Assembly: GCA_964428335.1 (NCBI GenBank)
Contig: CAYRXW010000009.1
Location: forward strand, 11,245-75,244
Direction of reading: 5' to 3'
DNA length: 64,000 nucleotides
From: GW2011-AR15 sp964428335
GTDB lineage: Archaea; Nanobdellota; Nanobdellia; Woesearchaeales; GW2011-AR15
Made by a program: the position numbers and the translations under genes. The notes below the pieces were generated by a model. It did no database searches, was not told where the DNA came from, and saw only the letters and a program-made list of their open reading frames with translations. This document shows, piece after piece, positions 34,435-44,335 of the stretch; position 1 is the stretch's first letter; every line of letters begins with the position of its first letter.

Positions 34435-36179
34435 TTTGACCTACCTCGCTGACTTTTATATAAAGCTTCAACATCATCTATCGTATTTATATCATCAACT
34501 GTCTTTTCATCATTCCTTAACCTTAGGAACCTTGGAAACCTTAAAGCATAACCAGATGAATAGCTTTCTGATGCCTGAATCTCTTCGTATCCAACCTCTA
34601 TAACTATTTCCGGCATAATCCTTACAAACTTGCCGTCTGTTTTTATTATTAAGGGCAATAAAAGCTTAGTCAATTCATCAAATGTAACTCCTTCACCTTC
34701 CAGTTCCTTTAGTCCTGTGCTGACTTTGCCTATCTCCTTAAATTCACCATCATCCATGCAGGCCAAATAAAAGCTTGAAAGCATGCCAGATCTTTTGCCT
34801 TCTCCATATTCAGCAGCAACAATAACCAAATCCAGCGGATCCATAATGGATTTAATCTTAACGCCATAGCCAACTCTTGCTCCTGGCTTATAGATTCCAC
34901 CTAGGTTCTTTGCCATGCATCCTTCTTCTCCAAGGCTTAAAGAATATTCATAGAACTTCCTGGCTTCTGCTTCATCTGAGGTAACAATCCTTTTTGCCAG
35001 GACTATTTTTTTCTGCTCTTCCTTAACTGATTTCTCCAGCATCTCCCTTCTTTTTTCATAAGGCTCATTTAACAATTCTTTATTATCGTGGTAGATTATA
35101 TCAAAAACATTGAGTTCTACCGGAAAATCCGCTGCCATTTTTTCTATTTCATATTTCCTCTTGATCCTCTGGGATATCTTCTGGAACGGAAGATACTTTC
35201 CAGTATTTTTATCATAGCCCACTGCCTCTGCATCTAATATGCATCCTTTCTGCACATTCTTTTTTACTACACCAACAATATCTGGGAACTGTGCTGTGAC
35301 ATCATCAAGCCTTCTCGTAAATAATTTTATCTCATCTGAAACATGCACCTGGATCCTAAAGCCGTCATATTTCACTTCAAAAGCTGCCGGCTTTCCAACA
35401 ATCTCAAAAGCATCTGAAACATCTTTTGCTTTCTGGTAAAGCATAACACTTACTGGTGTTCCTATCTTCATCCTGATATTCTTCAGCCCGCTTACTCCTT
35501 CTTTTTTAAGAATCAACGCTAGCTTTGAGATGTCATTAAGTATATCCAAAGAAGACTGGATAAGTTCAACTGACTCGTTATATTTTTTTCTTTCCTCATC
35601 TGATAAGACAATCTCATTCTTTTCATTGTCATAATTAACAGGAAAAGCATATGCCCAGATAATAGCATCCCTAAGGCTGCCTATACCTATACCTATCCTC
35701 ATATTGTCTGCAACTGTCCTGATGATGTATTTAGCCTCAACCGGCTCAGAATGCAGCATGAGTTCTGAAATCACATTCAGTTTTGTGTCTGTACTTCCCT
35801 TTCCTTCGTATGTCTCAAGCTGCCTTAATTTGCTAAGGACTTCTGATATATTAAGCTCTTTTTGGACTAAGGTAAACTGTTTCTTTTTGGAAAGGATTTC
35901 AAAAGCAACGCTTCCCAAATCCCCATATTTTTTCCAGTAGTCCTCAATGTTTTTAACGCCAGTAGTCTTAACCAATGCTTTTATTATAAGCTGGGAGGAA
36001 ATACCTGTATTTTTCTCTTCAGAATCAAAAAAGATTTTTCCCTGTATCAGTGCAATTGCGTCCTTAAGCTCTGCTTCAGGCACTGTTTTTAAAAAAACAG
36101 ATATCATGTAGGTCTTTTCAAGCCTTTTTGATGTGCTATCAAGCTTTTCATAAAGGTTTACAAGCTCTTTATATAACAT
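34431..36179 (-). CDS. lig: ATP-dependent DNA ligase
   Basis: 582 residues, typical of archaeal ligases. N-terminal helical DNA-binding domain (1-230), the adenylation domain with nucleophile K270 in EVKYDGFRIQ, motif III LDAEAVGYD, motif IV EEGCMAKNL, motif V GVKIKS, and OB-fold C-terminus with LRFPRFLRLRND. It joins Okazaki fragments, working with PCNA. Overlaps the small zinc-ribbon gene downstream by 4 bases. Confidence 0.96.
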   Translation of the reverse strand: MLYKELVNLYEKLDSTSKRLEKTYMISVFLKTVPEAELKDAIALIQGKIFFDSEEKNTGISSQLIIKALVKTTGVKNIEDYWKKYGDLGSVAFEILSKKKQFTLVQKELNISEVLSKLRQLETYEGKGSTDTKLNVISELMLHSEPVEAKYIIRTVADNMRIGIGIGSLRDAIIWAYAFPVNYDNEKNEIVLSDEERKKYNESVELIQSSLDILNDISKLALILKKEGVSGLKNIRMKIGTPVSVMLYQKAKDVSDAFEIVGKPAAFEVKYDGFRIQVHVSDEIKLFTRRLDDVTAQFPDIVGVVKKNVQKGCILDAEAVGYDKNTGKYLPFQKISQRIKRKYEIEKMAADFPVELNVFDIIYHDNKELLNEPYEKRREMLEKSVKEEQKKIVLAKRIVTSDEAEARKFYEYSLSLGEEGCMAKNLGGIYKPGARVGYGVKIKSIMDPLDLVIVAAEYGEGKRSGMLSSFYLACMDDGEFKEIGKVSTGLKELEGEGVTFDELTKLLLPLIIKTDGKFVRIMPEIVIEVGYEEIQASESYSSGYALRFPRFLRLRNDEKTVDDINTIDDVEALYKSQRGRSN

Positions 36180-36210
36180 CTATATAGAGTAAATATTTTT
36201 GAATATAAAC

Positions 36211-36597
36211 TTATCTGCTCACAAATTTTTTCAAGCTATTTGACTTCTCTTTAACTATCCCTGCTTCCTTTAAGGCATTATCCCATGAGCCGAAAGCTTT
36301 CCTGTAAGTTGAATATGATGCTGCCCATCTCCTCTCTTTTAAATCATTTGGACCAGGAACTTTAGATAGTTCCTTTGCAAGGATATGGAGGTTTTCCAAA
36401 AGCTCCTTTTTTTCATATTTCTTTTTTAGGTTTATTTTCAGCGCTGCTTCAACAATAGCATTATTCCATGAGCCAAATCTTGAAACATAAGAACTTACGG
36501 AAGGGTTTTTCATATCTTTTATCCTGGGTGTCCTTTTTAATTCAGTAGCTTTTTTCTTAAGGAAAAACAATAATTGCTCGCGGGTATATTTTGGCAT
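36211..36597 (-). CDS. Homing-endonuclease-associated repeat protein without a nuclease
   Basis: 128 residues. Two copies of an about 50-residue helical repeat: YTREQLLFFLKKKATELKRT...FGSWNNAIVEAAL and YEKKELLENLHILAKELSKV...FGSWDNALKEAGI. The FGSW(N/D)NA motif and spacing match the HNH-associated repeat found beside homing-endonuclease domains, a DNA-binding module. No HNH or LAGLIDADG domain is present. It may be a freestanding DNA-binding regulator. Same strand as ligase, 31 bases upstream of its start. Confidence 0.72.
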   Translation of the reverse strand: MPKYTREQLLFFLKKKATELKRTPRIKDMKNPSVSSYVSRFGSWNNAIVEAALKINLKKKYEKKELLENLHILAKELSKVPGPNDLKERRWAASYSTYRKAFGSWDNALKEAGIVKEKSNSLKKFVSR

Positions 36598-36676
36598 AAA
36601 AACAGCTAATGAAGCCTTATTTTTAATTCTTTCTCAAGTAATCTATTTAAACATGGGTTTAATCACAATTAACAGA

Positions 36677-38509
36677 ATGGAAACAGACTACGAAAAACTT
36701 GGATTTAAGGCAGGAATAGAAATCCATCAGGAACTCAACACAAAAAAGCTTTTTTGCAGCTGTAACACCAGCCTGTCAGAAACCAATCTAAACTTAAAAG
36801 TAAAAAGGAAATTAAGGTCTGTTGCTGGTGAAACAGGAAAAGTTGACCTGGCTTCATCATATGAACACATGAGGGATAGGGAATTTGTGTATTCTTCTTA
36901 TAAGAACGAGGCTTGCCTTGTTGATCTGGATGAAGAGCCACCTCACTTTGTAAATAATGAAGCGTTTATGCTGGCACTTGGTGTCTCAAAAATGTTTAAG
37001 CTAAAAATACCTGATACTATCTGCGTCATGAGAAAAACTGTCACTGATGGCTCTGCTACATCTGGTTTCCAAAGGACTATGATGATAGGTTACGAAGGCA
37101 AAGAGTCTTACCTTGAAACAAAAAGCGGAAAAGTAAAGATAATGCAGCTGAATCTTGAAGAAGATTCATGCAAGATTGAAAAAAATGAAGGAAATACTGT
37201 TTATTACTCGCTTTCGAGGCTTGGTGTCCCTCTTTTGGAAGTCGGCACTGATGCTTCGCTAAAAAATCCAGAGCATGTAAAAGAGGCTGCCCTTGAGATT
37301 GGGACCATGCTTAGGTCATTTAATGTAAAAAGAGGAATCGGAACTATTAGGCAGGATGTCAATGTTTCAATAAGAGATGGTGCCAGGGTTGAAGTCAAGG
37401 GCTGGCAGGACTTAAGAAAACTTACTGATTTAGTAAAAAATGAAGTCACTAGGCAGGCAACACTTATAGAGATAAAAAAAGAGCTTGAAAAAAGAGGACT
37501 TAAGGAATTTGAAAAAAAATCAGAAGATGTAACTGAAATCTTCAGAAACAGCGAATCTAAAATAATAGCCGAACTGATAAAATCAGGAGGGAAAGTCTAT
37601 TCCCTTGTCTTGCCTAAGTTCTCAGGGTTATTAAAAAAAGAAGTATGCCCTGGAAAAACTTTTGGGAAAGAATTAAGTGAATATGCAAAGGCATACGGCA
37701 CAAAAGGGATGATACATACAGATGAAGATTTATCCAAATATAAGCTTGAGAAAGAATTTTCAGAACTGAGAGCAAATTCAGAGGATCTGGTTATAATAAT
37801 AGCAGAAAAAGAGAATACTGCAAAAAAGGCTGTTGATTCTGTCTATGAAAGAGCTTTGTACTGCTTAACAGGTGTGCCTGAAGAGACAAGGATACCAAAC
37901 CACCTGGATGCTACATCTTCTTATGCCAGGCCGCTTCCAGGAGCACATAGGATGTATCCTGAGACTGATGTTGCAAATATAAGGATAACAAAAGAGACTA
38001 TAACTTCAATAAAAGTACCTGAGCTTATCAATGAGAAAATTAAGCGATTCTGCAAAGTCTATGAATTGCAGGAACCTCTTGCCAGAGAAATAGTCAGGGA
38101 AGGCTATGATTTTGAAGGCTATTTAAAAAAATATAGAAAAGTTGAGCCTGCATTTATTGCAAGAATACTGGTTGAGATGCCTAAAGAGATATATTCTAGG
38201 TATAACAAGGAAATTGATATCGAAAAACATATCACAAAAATACTGGATTCTTTCCAGGAAGGCAAGATTGCAAAAGAAGGTATCTTTGAAATGCTTGTTG
38301 AACTGGCTCATAAAGGGACTATTGACATGACTAAATACATTATGCTGCCTGATTCTGAAATTAAAGCTGAAATAAGGAAGATATGCAAAGAAAACAACGG
38401 TCTGCCAGTAAATGCCATAATAGGCAAAACAATGGAGAAATTAAGGGGAAAAGCAGACGGCAAAAAAATAATAGACCTGATCAACCATGAGATGAAAAAT
38501 TCATCTTAA
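36677..38509 (+). CDS. gatE: Glu-tRNA(Gln) amidotransferase subunit E
   Basis: 610 residues from ATG 36677 (METDYEKLGFKAGIEIHQEL). An ATG eight codons upstream lies almost on the box A (CTATTTAAA at 36643-36651), so the downstream start fits a leaderless transcript. GatDE converts Glu-tRNA(Gln) to Gln-tRNA(Gln) and is archaea-specific. Present are the GIEIHQEL start, the glycine/acid-rich kinase core, the GAD/AspRS-like insertion (about 270-400), and the C-terminal helical and YqeY-like tail. GatD is not in the window. Confidence 0.95.
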   Translation: METDYEKLGFKAGIEIHQELNTKKLFCSCNTSLSETNLNLKVKRKLRSVAGETGKVDLASSYEHMRDREFVYSSYKNEACLVDLDEEPPHFVNNEAFMLALGVSKMFKLKIPDTICVMRKTVTDGSATSGFQRTMMIGYEGKESYLETKSGKVKIMQLNLEEDSCKIEKNEGNTVYYSLSRLGVPLLEVGTDASLKNPEHVKEAALEIGTMLRSFNVKRGIGTIRQDVNVSIRDGARVEVKGWQDLRKLTDLVKNEVTRQATLIEIKKELEKRGLKEFEKKSEDVTEIFRNSESKIIAELIKSGGKVYSLVLPKFSGLLKKEVCPGKTFGKELSEYAKAYGTKGMIHTDEDLSKYKLEKEFSELRANSEDLVIIIAEKENTAKKAVDSVYERALYCLTGVPEETRIPNHLDATSSYARPLPGAHRMYPETDVANIRITKETITSIKVPELINEKIKRFCKVYELQEPLAREIVREGYDFEGYLKKYRKVEPAFIARILVEMPKEIYSRYNKEIDIEKHITKILDSFQEGKIAKEGIFEMLVELAHKGTIDMTKYIMLPDSEIKAEIRKICKENNGLPVNAIIGKTMEKLRGKADGKKIIDLINHEMKNSS

Positions 38510-38554
38510 TAGAATATTAGATTATTTTATAAATTTGCACAGCATTAAAAACAT

Positions 38555-39421
38555 ATGAAACTCTCGATATGTGTAATTGCATATAACGAGGAAAAAAACT
38601 TAAGCTATCTTCTGGATTGCATAAAAAAGCAAAGACTTTCAAAAAATCACATCCATGAACTTTTCATTATTTCTGATGGAAGCACTGACTGTACTTCACA
38701 CATACTTGAAAAATTCAGGATGATGAAAACCAGGCTAATAAGAAAAATACACCAAAAAAGGCAAGGCAAGTACAAAAGAATAAATGAATTTATATCTGAA
38801 GCAACAGGAGAGATATTGGTTGTTGCCAGCGCTGATATTCTGCTTGAAAATAATGCTCTAGAAAATCTGACATGCAAATTTGAAAATGAAAATTATAATG
38901 TAGCTACTGCAAGAGCAATATCTGTTAGAGAGAACCATGGTTTTTTTGATAAGCTAAATGAAATCTATTGGGGAATACATCACGAGATATGCAAAATTTC
39001 CCCAAAAGGCAGTTCTCTGATTGCATTCAAAAAAAAAGAGATGGTTCTTTCAAAAACATCTGTGGATGAAGAAGAAATTATCTCGTGCTTTATTTCAGGT
39101 ATCCATTACTGCCCTGATGCAAAGTTCCATATTAAAAGCCCGCAAAACATCAAAGAGACAATGCAACAGACCATACGTTACCATTCGGGGCACAGATTCC
39201 TGCAGAAACGAAAAGGCTATACCTCCCCAAGCATTCAATTCATTACTTGTGTACGTGGCGCTTGGAATTATCTTAAAAATAACAAGCAAAATGCCTTATT
39301 TTTCCTTTTTTTCCTTTTTATCCAAATAATTGGAAGAATTATCGGTGAATTAAAATTTATAAATAGAAATGAAGAGATACTCTGGAAAACAGCTCCTTCT
39401 ACAAAACTCCTGATAAAATAA
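38555..39421 (+). CDS. GT2 glycosyltransferase with membrane-proximal C-terminus
   Basis: 288 residues. GT-A fold: ICVIAYNEEKNL (about 5-16), ISDGSTDCTS (about 38-47), and VASADILL as the DxD-like segment. The C-terminal LFFLFFLFIQIIGRIIG helix (about 247-263) probably binds the membrane. Box A TTTATAAAT lies about 27 bases upstream (leaderless). The substrate is likely a polyprenyl-linked surface glycan. Confidence 0.85.
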   Translation: MKLSICVIAYNEEKNLSYLLDCIKKQRLSKNHIHELFIISDGSTDCTSHILEKFRMMKTRLIRKIHQKRQGKYKRINEFISEATGEILVVASADILLENNALENLTCKFENENYNVATARAISVRENHGFFDKLNEIYWGIHHEICKISPKGSSLIAFKKKEMVLSKTSVDEEEIISCFISGIHYCPDAKFHIKSPQNIKETMQQTIRYHSGHRFLQKRKGYTSPSIQFITCVRGAWNYLKNNKQNALFFLFFLFIQIIGRIIGELKFINRNEEILWKTAPSTKLLIK

Positions 39422-39513
39422 AATGAATTAAACGGTTAACTAAAACAGGAATAAGTCTACAGAACTCACATATACCAGAAACAGAACTGCTGACTAAAAA
39501 TACAAAAAAAAGG

Positions 39514-40638
39514 TCAAAGCAATGAACTGTAAAAATCAAGATATTGCTTAACTATCTTATTTTTATCAAAATCCTTTACAAATTTTTCATATGCATTTTG
39601 CCCAACTTCTTTTCTTTTTTCTTCACTTTCAATTAAAAGCTTCAAGCACTTTGCAAATGAAACTATATCTCCATATTCTGCCTTAATTGCTTCTTTGTCG
39701 TTTAAAAATTCCTTGACAAAAGGCGCGTCATAACATACTATTGGCTTTTTTCTTGACATTGCTTCCAGAAAAGAAAAAGGCCGGATATCATACAAACTTG
39801 GAAGAGCTATAATGTCAAACTTGTCTATTAGCTCAAAAATATTCCCATGTTCTACCTCATCATGTAATCTTACCGAACTTGACACTCTTTCAGCTTTTAT
39901 CATCCTATTAGCTTCTGAAAAAAGAGGCCCTTTGCCATATATATCCAGTGAATAATCCACTTCCCATAGATTCAGCAAAGAAGCAGCCTTAATGATATCT
40001 GTAATTCCCTTCCTATAAACAAATCTCCCGAAAAAAAGGATCTTGACTTTGCCTTTCTTTTTTTTATAGGAAGGCAAATTACTTTTAAAATTAAGAACGT
40101 ATGGCAGAACTTTTATTTTCTTGGGATTGATAAGAAAATGCCTGCTTACTTCTTTTTTTAAAGTCTCGCTTGGAACTAAAATCGCATCAGATAATTGCGT
40201 GTCAAAATAATTAAGAAAATAATATACTGGAAATTCAAAGATTCTGTAAATAAATTCTTTTTTCAGCCTGAAGAAATTTTTGTTGGATAAAAGCACTTGT
40301 ACTTCTGAAACAGGCGATGAATGAATATGAAAAACCCATTTTGCATTTATATTTAGCATGTGCTTTAGAGGGAAAAATGTGAAATTGCAATGTATGATAT
40401 CATATTTCTTTAGTTCCTGCTTAAGTATCCTTAGGTTGTATATATTGAACCAGAAAGGCTTAGGAATTGTCTTTTTTAGAGAAAGCCCCTTAAATGAATT
40501 TTCATATCCTGAAGAAGCGGAAAAAACCTTAAAATCCACGCCTAATTCTTTAAAACTGGAAGTTAAATTTTCTATAGAGGTTGCTATTCCTCCTTCTGAA
40601 TTTTTTCCAAAATCCGCTATTAAGAATGCAATTCTCAT
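39514..40638 (-). CDS. GT4 glycosyltransferase (group 1)
   Basis: 374 residues. GT-B fold, with N-terminal GGIATSIENL and C-terminal KILFFGRFVYRKGI (about 205-218) followed by ALPSLYDIRPFSFLEAMSRKKPIV (about 258-281), the E-x7-E type donor-binding region. Uses an NDP-sugar to extend a glycan. Overlaps the preceding GT4 gene by 4 bases. Confidence 0.88.
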   Translation of the reverse strand: MRIAFLIADFGKNSEGGIATSIENLTSSFKELGVDFKVFSASSGYENSFKGLSLKKTIPKPFWFNIYNLRILKQELKKYDIIHCNFTFFPLKHMLNINAKWVFHIHSSPVSEVQVLLSNKNFFRLKKEFIYRIFEFPVYYFLNYFDTQLSDAILVPSETLKKEVSRHFLINPKKIKVLPYVLNFKSNLPSYKKKKGKVKILFFGRFVYRKGITDIIKAASLLNLWEVDYSLDIYGKGPLFSEANRMIKAERVSSSVRLHDEVEHGNIFELIDKFDIIALPSLYDIRPFSFLEAMSRKKPIVCYDAPFVKEFLNDKEAIKAEYGDIVSFAKCLKLLIESEEKRKEVGQNAYEKFVKDFDKNKIVKQYLDFYSSLL

Positions 40639-41963
40639 TTTTCCATGTTATTTTCTTTTAGCTTTCTTGAAAGTGCTACAAATTGCTCTTCCATATTTTT
40701 TTTAAAATCTGTGAGAGGCAAAGGCCTGCTAAGCTTACCAAAATAAGCCTGTGTCAGAAGGCCTGACACTTTTGAACCTGCATTTTTTTCTGAAAAATCT
40801 ACAACAAATTTGCTGTTTTCTCCCAGAATTGAAACAGAACCATTTGTTTTTGAACATATTACAACCTTTTTATTTGATAAAGCTTCAATTATAGCAATTC
40901 CAAAAGGCTCAAAATGTGATAATAAAAGAAAGCATTTGCATATCTTCATGAATGCATCCCTTTTGTAGCCGTAAACACCACCATTAACAAAGAATATTGG
41001 AACATCATATTTTTTTGACAGTTTATGAAGGTAAACATTATACCAGGAATATTCATTCGTTGCATCCCCTATAATAAATAATTTTATCCTAGATGAATCT
41101 GCATTTGTTAATAAACCAGGCAATGAATGAAAAATCCTTTCTATCCCCTTTTGCGGGTGAATTCTTGAGAGCGAAATGATAACAAAATCATCTGGTTTTA
41201 TTTTATATTTTTTAATGATACCCCTGGAATATATCTCTGCTTTTTTGCTTTTTTTCACTTTCTTTAGATAAGCTGATGGAACCACACAATATTTTCCTGA
41301 AATGCCTGGGCTGTAGGTTGAATTCAAAAACTGTGAATTGCCTTCATTTGGAAGCAATACCATATCTGAGTACCTCAACAAAAAAAATTCATTGGCTAAA
41401 ACAGGTTCTATTTTTGAAAGAAAGCCATATAAAAAAGGCATATTATAAAGAAATTTCAATGATTTTTTTAAAAAAAATGTTGGAGTATTACTGATAAACC
41501 TAAGCAATTTAATTTTTTTTTGATTAATTATTCTTCCGTAGGCTGACTGGTATATATTCTCTGACATTAACCACTGTATATGGCCAATTACTAGCTTTCC
41601 TTTTTTCCTGAAAAAATGCGCTAGGCAGCCTAGCTCTATTCCCTGCAGATATACTATATCCATGTCTGATTCGCTAAAATGAACCATAACCTGCTTTATG
41701 AATTCTGCAGCAATTTTTTTATGCCCGTTTTTCCTTATAAGGTCAAGATGTGTCAGGTTTTTTGAGCCTAAAACTCCAAGGTTCTCAATTTTTACGCCTA
41801 AAAATTTTTTTCTGGAATCCTTAAGTCCTATGGTTACTATCTTTTTTATGTGAAAAACTTTCCTTATTGCAGGAATCAAATACCTTGAAGATTCTCCTAC
41901 TCCTCCAATTACAGCATCAGAAACTGAAGGAAGTTCCAGAGTAACATAAATTAAACTTTTCAT
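40635..41963 (-). CDS. GT4 glycosyltransferase (group 1)
   Basis: 442 residues, longer than its neighbour. N-terminal VIGGVGESSRYL donor/acceptor loop; C-terminal ISLSRIHPQKGIERIFHSL (about 268-286) and LLLSHFEPFGIAIIEALSNKKVV (about 346-368) with the EX7E pattern. First of a two-gene operon with the next GT4. A divergent promoter region separates it from the SGNH-type gene at 42082. Confidence 0.88.
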   Translation of the reverse strand: MKSLIYVTLELPSVSDAVIGGVGESSRYLIPAIRKVFHIKKIVTIGLKDSRKKFLGVKIENLGVLGSKNLTHLDLIRKNGHKKIAAEFIKQVMVHFSESDMDIVYLQGIELGCLAHFFRKKGKLVIGHIQWLMSENIYQSAYGRIINQKKIKLLRFISNTPTFFLKKSLKFLYNMPFLYGFLSKIEPVLANEFFLLRYSDMVLLPNEGNSQFLNSTYSPGISGKYCVVPSAYLKKVKKSKKAEIYSRGIIKKYKIKPDDFVIISLSRIHPQKGIERIFHSLPGLLTNADSSRIKLFIIGDATNEYSWYNVYLHKLSKKYDVPIFFVNGGVYGYKRDAFMKICKCFLLLSHFEPFGIAIIEALSNKKVVICSKTNGSVSILGENSKFVVDFSEKNAGSKVSGLLTQAYFGKLSRPLPLTDFKKNMEEQFVALSRKLKENNMEK

Positions 41964-42081
41964 TATTAGTCTATTTACTTACATAAGAGAGATATATAAA
42001 AATATGGCTTTTGAATTTTTTAAAAAAATTTAAAATGCTTGAGTTATTATTAAAGAAACCATAAAACATGCAAGAACTAAT

Positions 42082-42948
42082 ATGATGAAAGTTAGGAAAA
42101 GTAAAAAATTAAAGATTTTGCTTTTTTTGCTTTTTTTAATTACACTAATTGTTGCTCTTTTTCATAGGGAGATATTCTTTTTTTTTATGAAAATTTTTAA
42201 CAATAAAAATGAAGATATTTTGAAATACCTCAAATATGGGAAGTTTGGATATGATGACTATTATGTTAGGGAAATCAAAGATTATGATGAATATATTAAA
42301 TCAAGCAAACTCCAGAACAGAACACTTATTTTTGTGATCGGAGACTCATTCACTTATGGTACTGGAATAAGCTTTAACTCTACTTATGCGGCTAATCTCG
42401 AAAGGATTTTAAATGGGAAACTTAATAAAAAAGTCACTGTAGTAAATCTTGGCGTAGAAGGGTATAACGCTGAATACGAATTTAAAAGGCTTTCTTACTT
42501 TTTGAAATACAATCCTGATATCGTAATATGGCAGTACCTTAATAACGACATGGAACCAACTTACATATCCGCATTCATTTTTGCAAACAAAGATGCCATA
42601 CAACGAAAGGGAATTTACTTTTATTATTATCTTGCCCAATCATACATGAGCACAAAATTTGAGAAACAATTATATTTAATTTATTATAAGAAATACTTCT
42701 TGGAACTTGAGACTATTTCGAAAGAAAAAAACATGAAAATAATCCTATTTGACTATAATAATACAAAAATTGATTTTCGGATCCTAGACATATCTTATTT
42801 TGACAATAACCTAAGCTTCAACAATTTTCTTTTACCTGATGAAAAGTTTCACCCGAATGAGGAGTATAATGCTATCCTTGCAGAATCTATTTCCAGTTAT
42901 TTAATGAAATCTGTCTTTGAAAATTATACACTAAATTCAATTGAATAA
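42082..42948 (+). CDS. Membrane-anchored SGNH-type hydrolase/acyltransferase
   Basis: 288 residues. N-terminal basic segment and signal anchor (about 8-35), then an SGNH fold: block I FVIGDSFTYGTG (about 86-97, catalytic Ser), block III QYLNNDME, and block V DEKFHPNEEYN (catalytic Asp/His). Such proteins deacylate or acylate surface polysaccharide in the outer space. A second SGNH-type gene lies at 47440-48480. Confidence 0.8.
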   Translation: MMKVRKSKKLKILLFLLFLITLIVALFHREIFFFFMKIFNNKNEDILKYLKYGKFGYDDYYVREIKDYDEYIKSSKLQNRTLIFVIGDSFTYGTGISFNSTYAANLERILNGKLNKKVTVVNLGVEGYNAEYEFKRLSYFLKYNPDIVIWQYLNNDMEPTYISAFIFANKDAIQRKGIYFYYYLAQSYMSTKFEKQLYLIYYKKYFLELETISKEKNMKIILFDYNNTKIDFRILDISYFDNNLSFNNFLLPDEKFHPNEEYNAILAESISSYLMKSVFENYTLNSIE

Positions 42949-43027
42949 TATATTCTCCTATAAACTCAGCTTTCTGAATATGCGAATACAAGCATAAGTT
43001 TAAATATTGTAAAATGATAAGTTTAAC

Positions 43028-44326
43028 ATGGCTAATTATTTTATTTTGAATGCCGGCTGTTCTAGAAGAGCCCTTGATGCTGAAAAGATAAATATGTACC
43101 TTAAAGCAAACGGGAATAATATTGTAAATGACCCTAAAAAAGCTGGGAAAATTATCCTTGTTACATGCGGGTTAGAAGAGAATGAGAAAGAATCAATAAG
43201 CCTTATAAGAAAATTTAAGGATTATAATGGTGAACTTATTGTTACTGGTTGCCTTCCTGACATGAACCCTGAAATAATGAAAAAAAATTTTGATGGAAAA
43301 ACAATAAGCACAAAGCAGCTAGGCAATATAGATGAGCTTTTTCCTGAAAACAAAATCAGGTTTGATGAACTGCCTGATGCAAACAGAGAATTTACAGGAA
43401 ACATAAGCACCTTAAAAAAAACATTGCATATAAAAGAGCTAAAAAGCATAATAATGAACAGCATAAATATCCAGCCATTTTCCAGGTTTATGTATAATAT
43501 TCTTCAAAAGAAAGACAGCTTTGGAACAAAGAAAACAAGCAGCTCCTTTGCTGAAAAAATAAGATATAATCTTAAGGATGTATCTTCGGTGAGCTCACAT
43601 CCTGAATACTTTGCTATCAGAATCTCTGAAGGCTGCCTTGGTGCCTGCAGCTTCTGCACTATAAAAAATGCCATAGGAAGATCCAGAAGCAAGCCAATTG
43701 ATATTGTTTTAGAAGAGCTGAGAAATGGTTTGAAAAATAGAAATTATAATATAAATATATATTCCAGCGATTCCGGGAGCTATGGCCTGGATATAGGCAC
43801 AAATTTCCCGAAGTTAATTGAAAGCATACTAAATGAAAATAAAAAAATTGTAATCCAGCATATACAAGACATGCATCCTTCCTGGATGTGCAAATACAAA
43901 AAAGATTTTTTAAGAATTATTGCAACAAGAAGAATAAACAGCATCCAAACACCGTTTCAGTCTGGAAGCAAAAAAATACTGAGCTTGATGGCCAGAAGCT
44001 ATGCTATTGATGAATATATAAGCTTATTAAACGAAATGAAAAAAACTTATCCTAATTTCAAGATAAGAACGCAGATAATTGTCGGATTCCCTACAGAAAC
44101 AGATAAAGATTTTGAAGATACGCTAAAAGTGATAAAACAAGTCAGATTTGACTGTACAGATATATTCACTTATTATGAGAATAGATTAACTCCATCTGCT
44201 AAGCTTTTTCCTAAAGTCCAAAGAAAAAAAGCAATAGAAAGAGCAAAAAAGATTATATCTCTAATTTCTGAGCAAAAAGGTATGTATTACTTTGATTACA
44301 AGAACAAAGATGTAGCTGCTTTATAA
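43028..44326 (+). CDS. MtaB/CDKAL1-like tRNA methylthiotransferase
   Basis: 432 residues. N-terminal UPF0004 domain with C11, C47 and C75 (NAGCSRRA, VTCGLE, TGCLPD) for an auxiliary 4Fe-4S cluster, then a radical SAM domain with CLGACSFC (C203, C207, C210). Methylthiotransferases of this archaeal/eukaryotic type make ms2t6A at position 37 of ANN-decoding tRNAs. The chain ends at ISEQKGMYYFDYKNK with no clear C-terminal TRAM domain, which is normally about 60 residues. Box A TTTAAATAT about 25 bases upstream. Confidence 0.88.
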   Translation: MANYFILNAGCSRRALDAEKINMYLKANGNNIVNDPKKAGKIILVTCGLEENEKESISLIRKFKDYNGELIVTGCLPDMNPEIMKKNFDGKTISTKQLGNIDELFPENKIRFDELPDANREFTGNISTLKKTLHIKELKSIIMNSINIQPFSRFMYNILQKKDSFGTKKTSSSFAEKIRYNLKDVSSVSSHPEYFAIRISEGCLGACSFCTIKNAIGRSRSKPIDIVLEELRNGLKNRNYNINIYSSDSGSYGLDIGTNFPKLIESILNENKKIVIQHIQDMHPSWMCKYKKDFLRIIATRRINSIQTPFQSGSKKILSLMARSYAIDEYISLLNEMKKTYPNFKIRTQIIVGFPTETDKDFEDTLKVIKQVRFDCTDIFTYYENRLTPSAKLFPKVQRKKAIERAKKIISLISEQKGMYYFDYKNKDVAAL

Positions 44327-44335
44327 AATTGCACA

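Noticed and set aside
34253..34603. Plus-strand frame downstream of the GT39-like gene
   Set aside because: It is antisense to the zinc-ribbon gene and the ligase end, has no domain signature, and overlaps the convergent coding frames.
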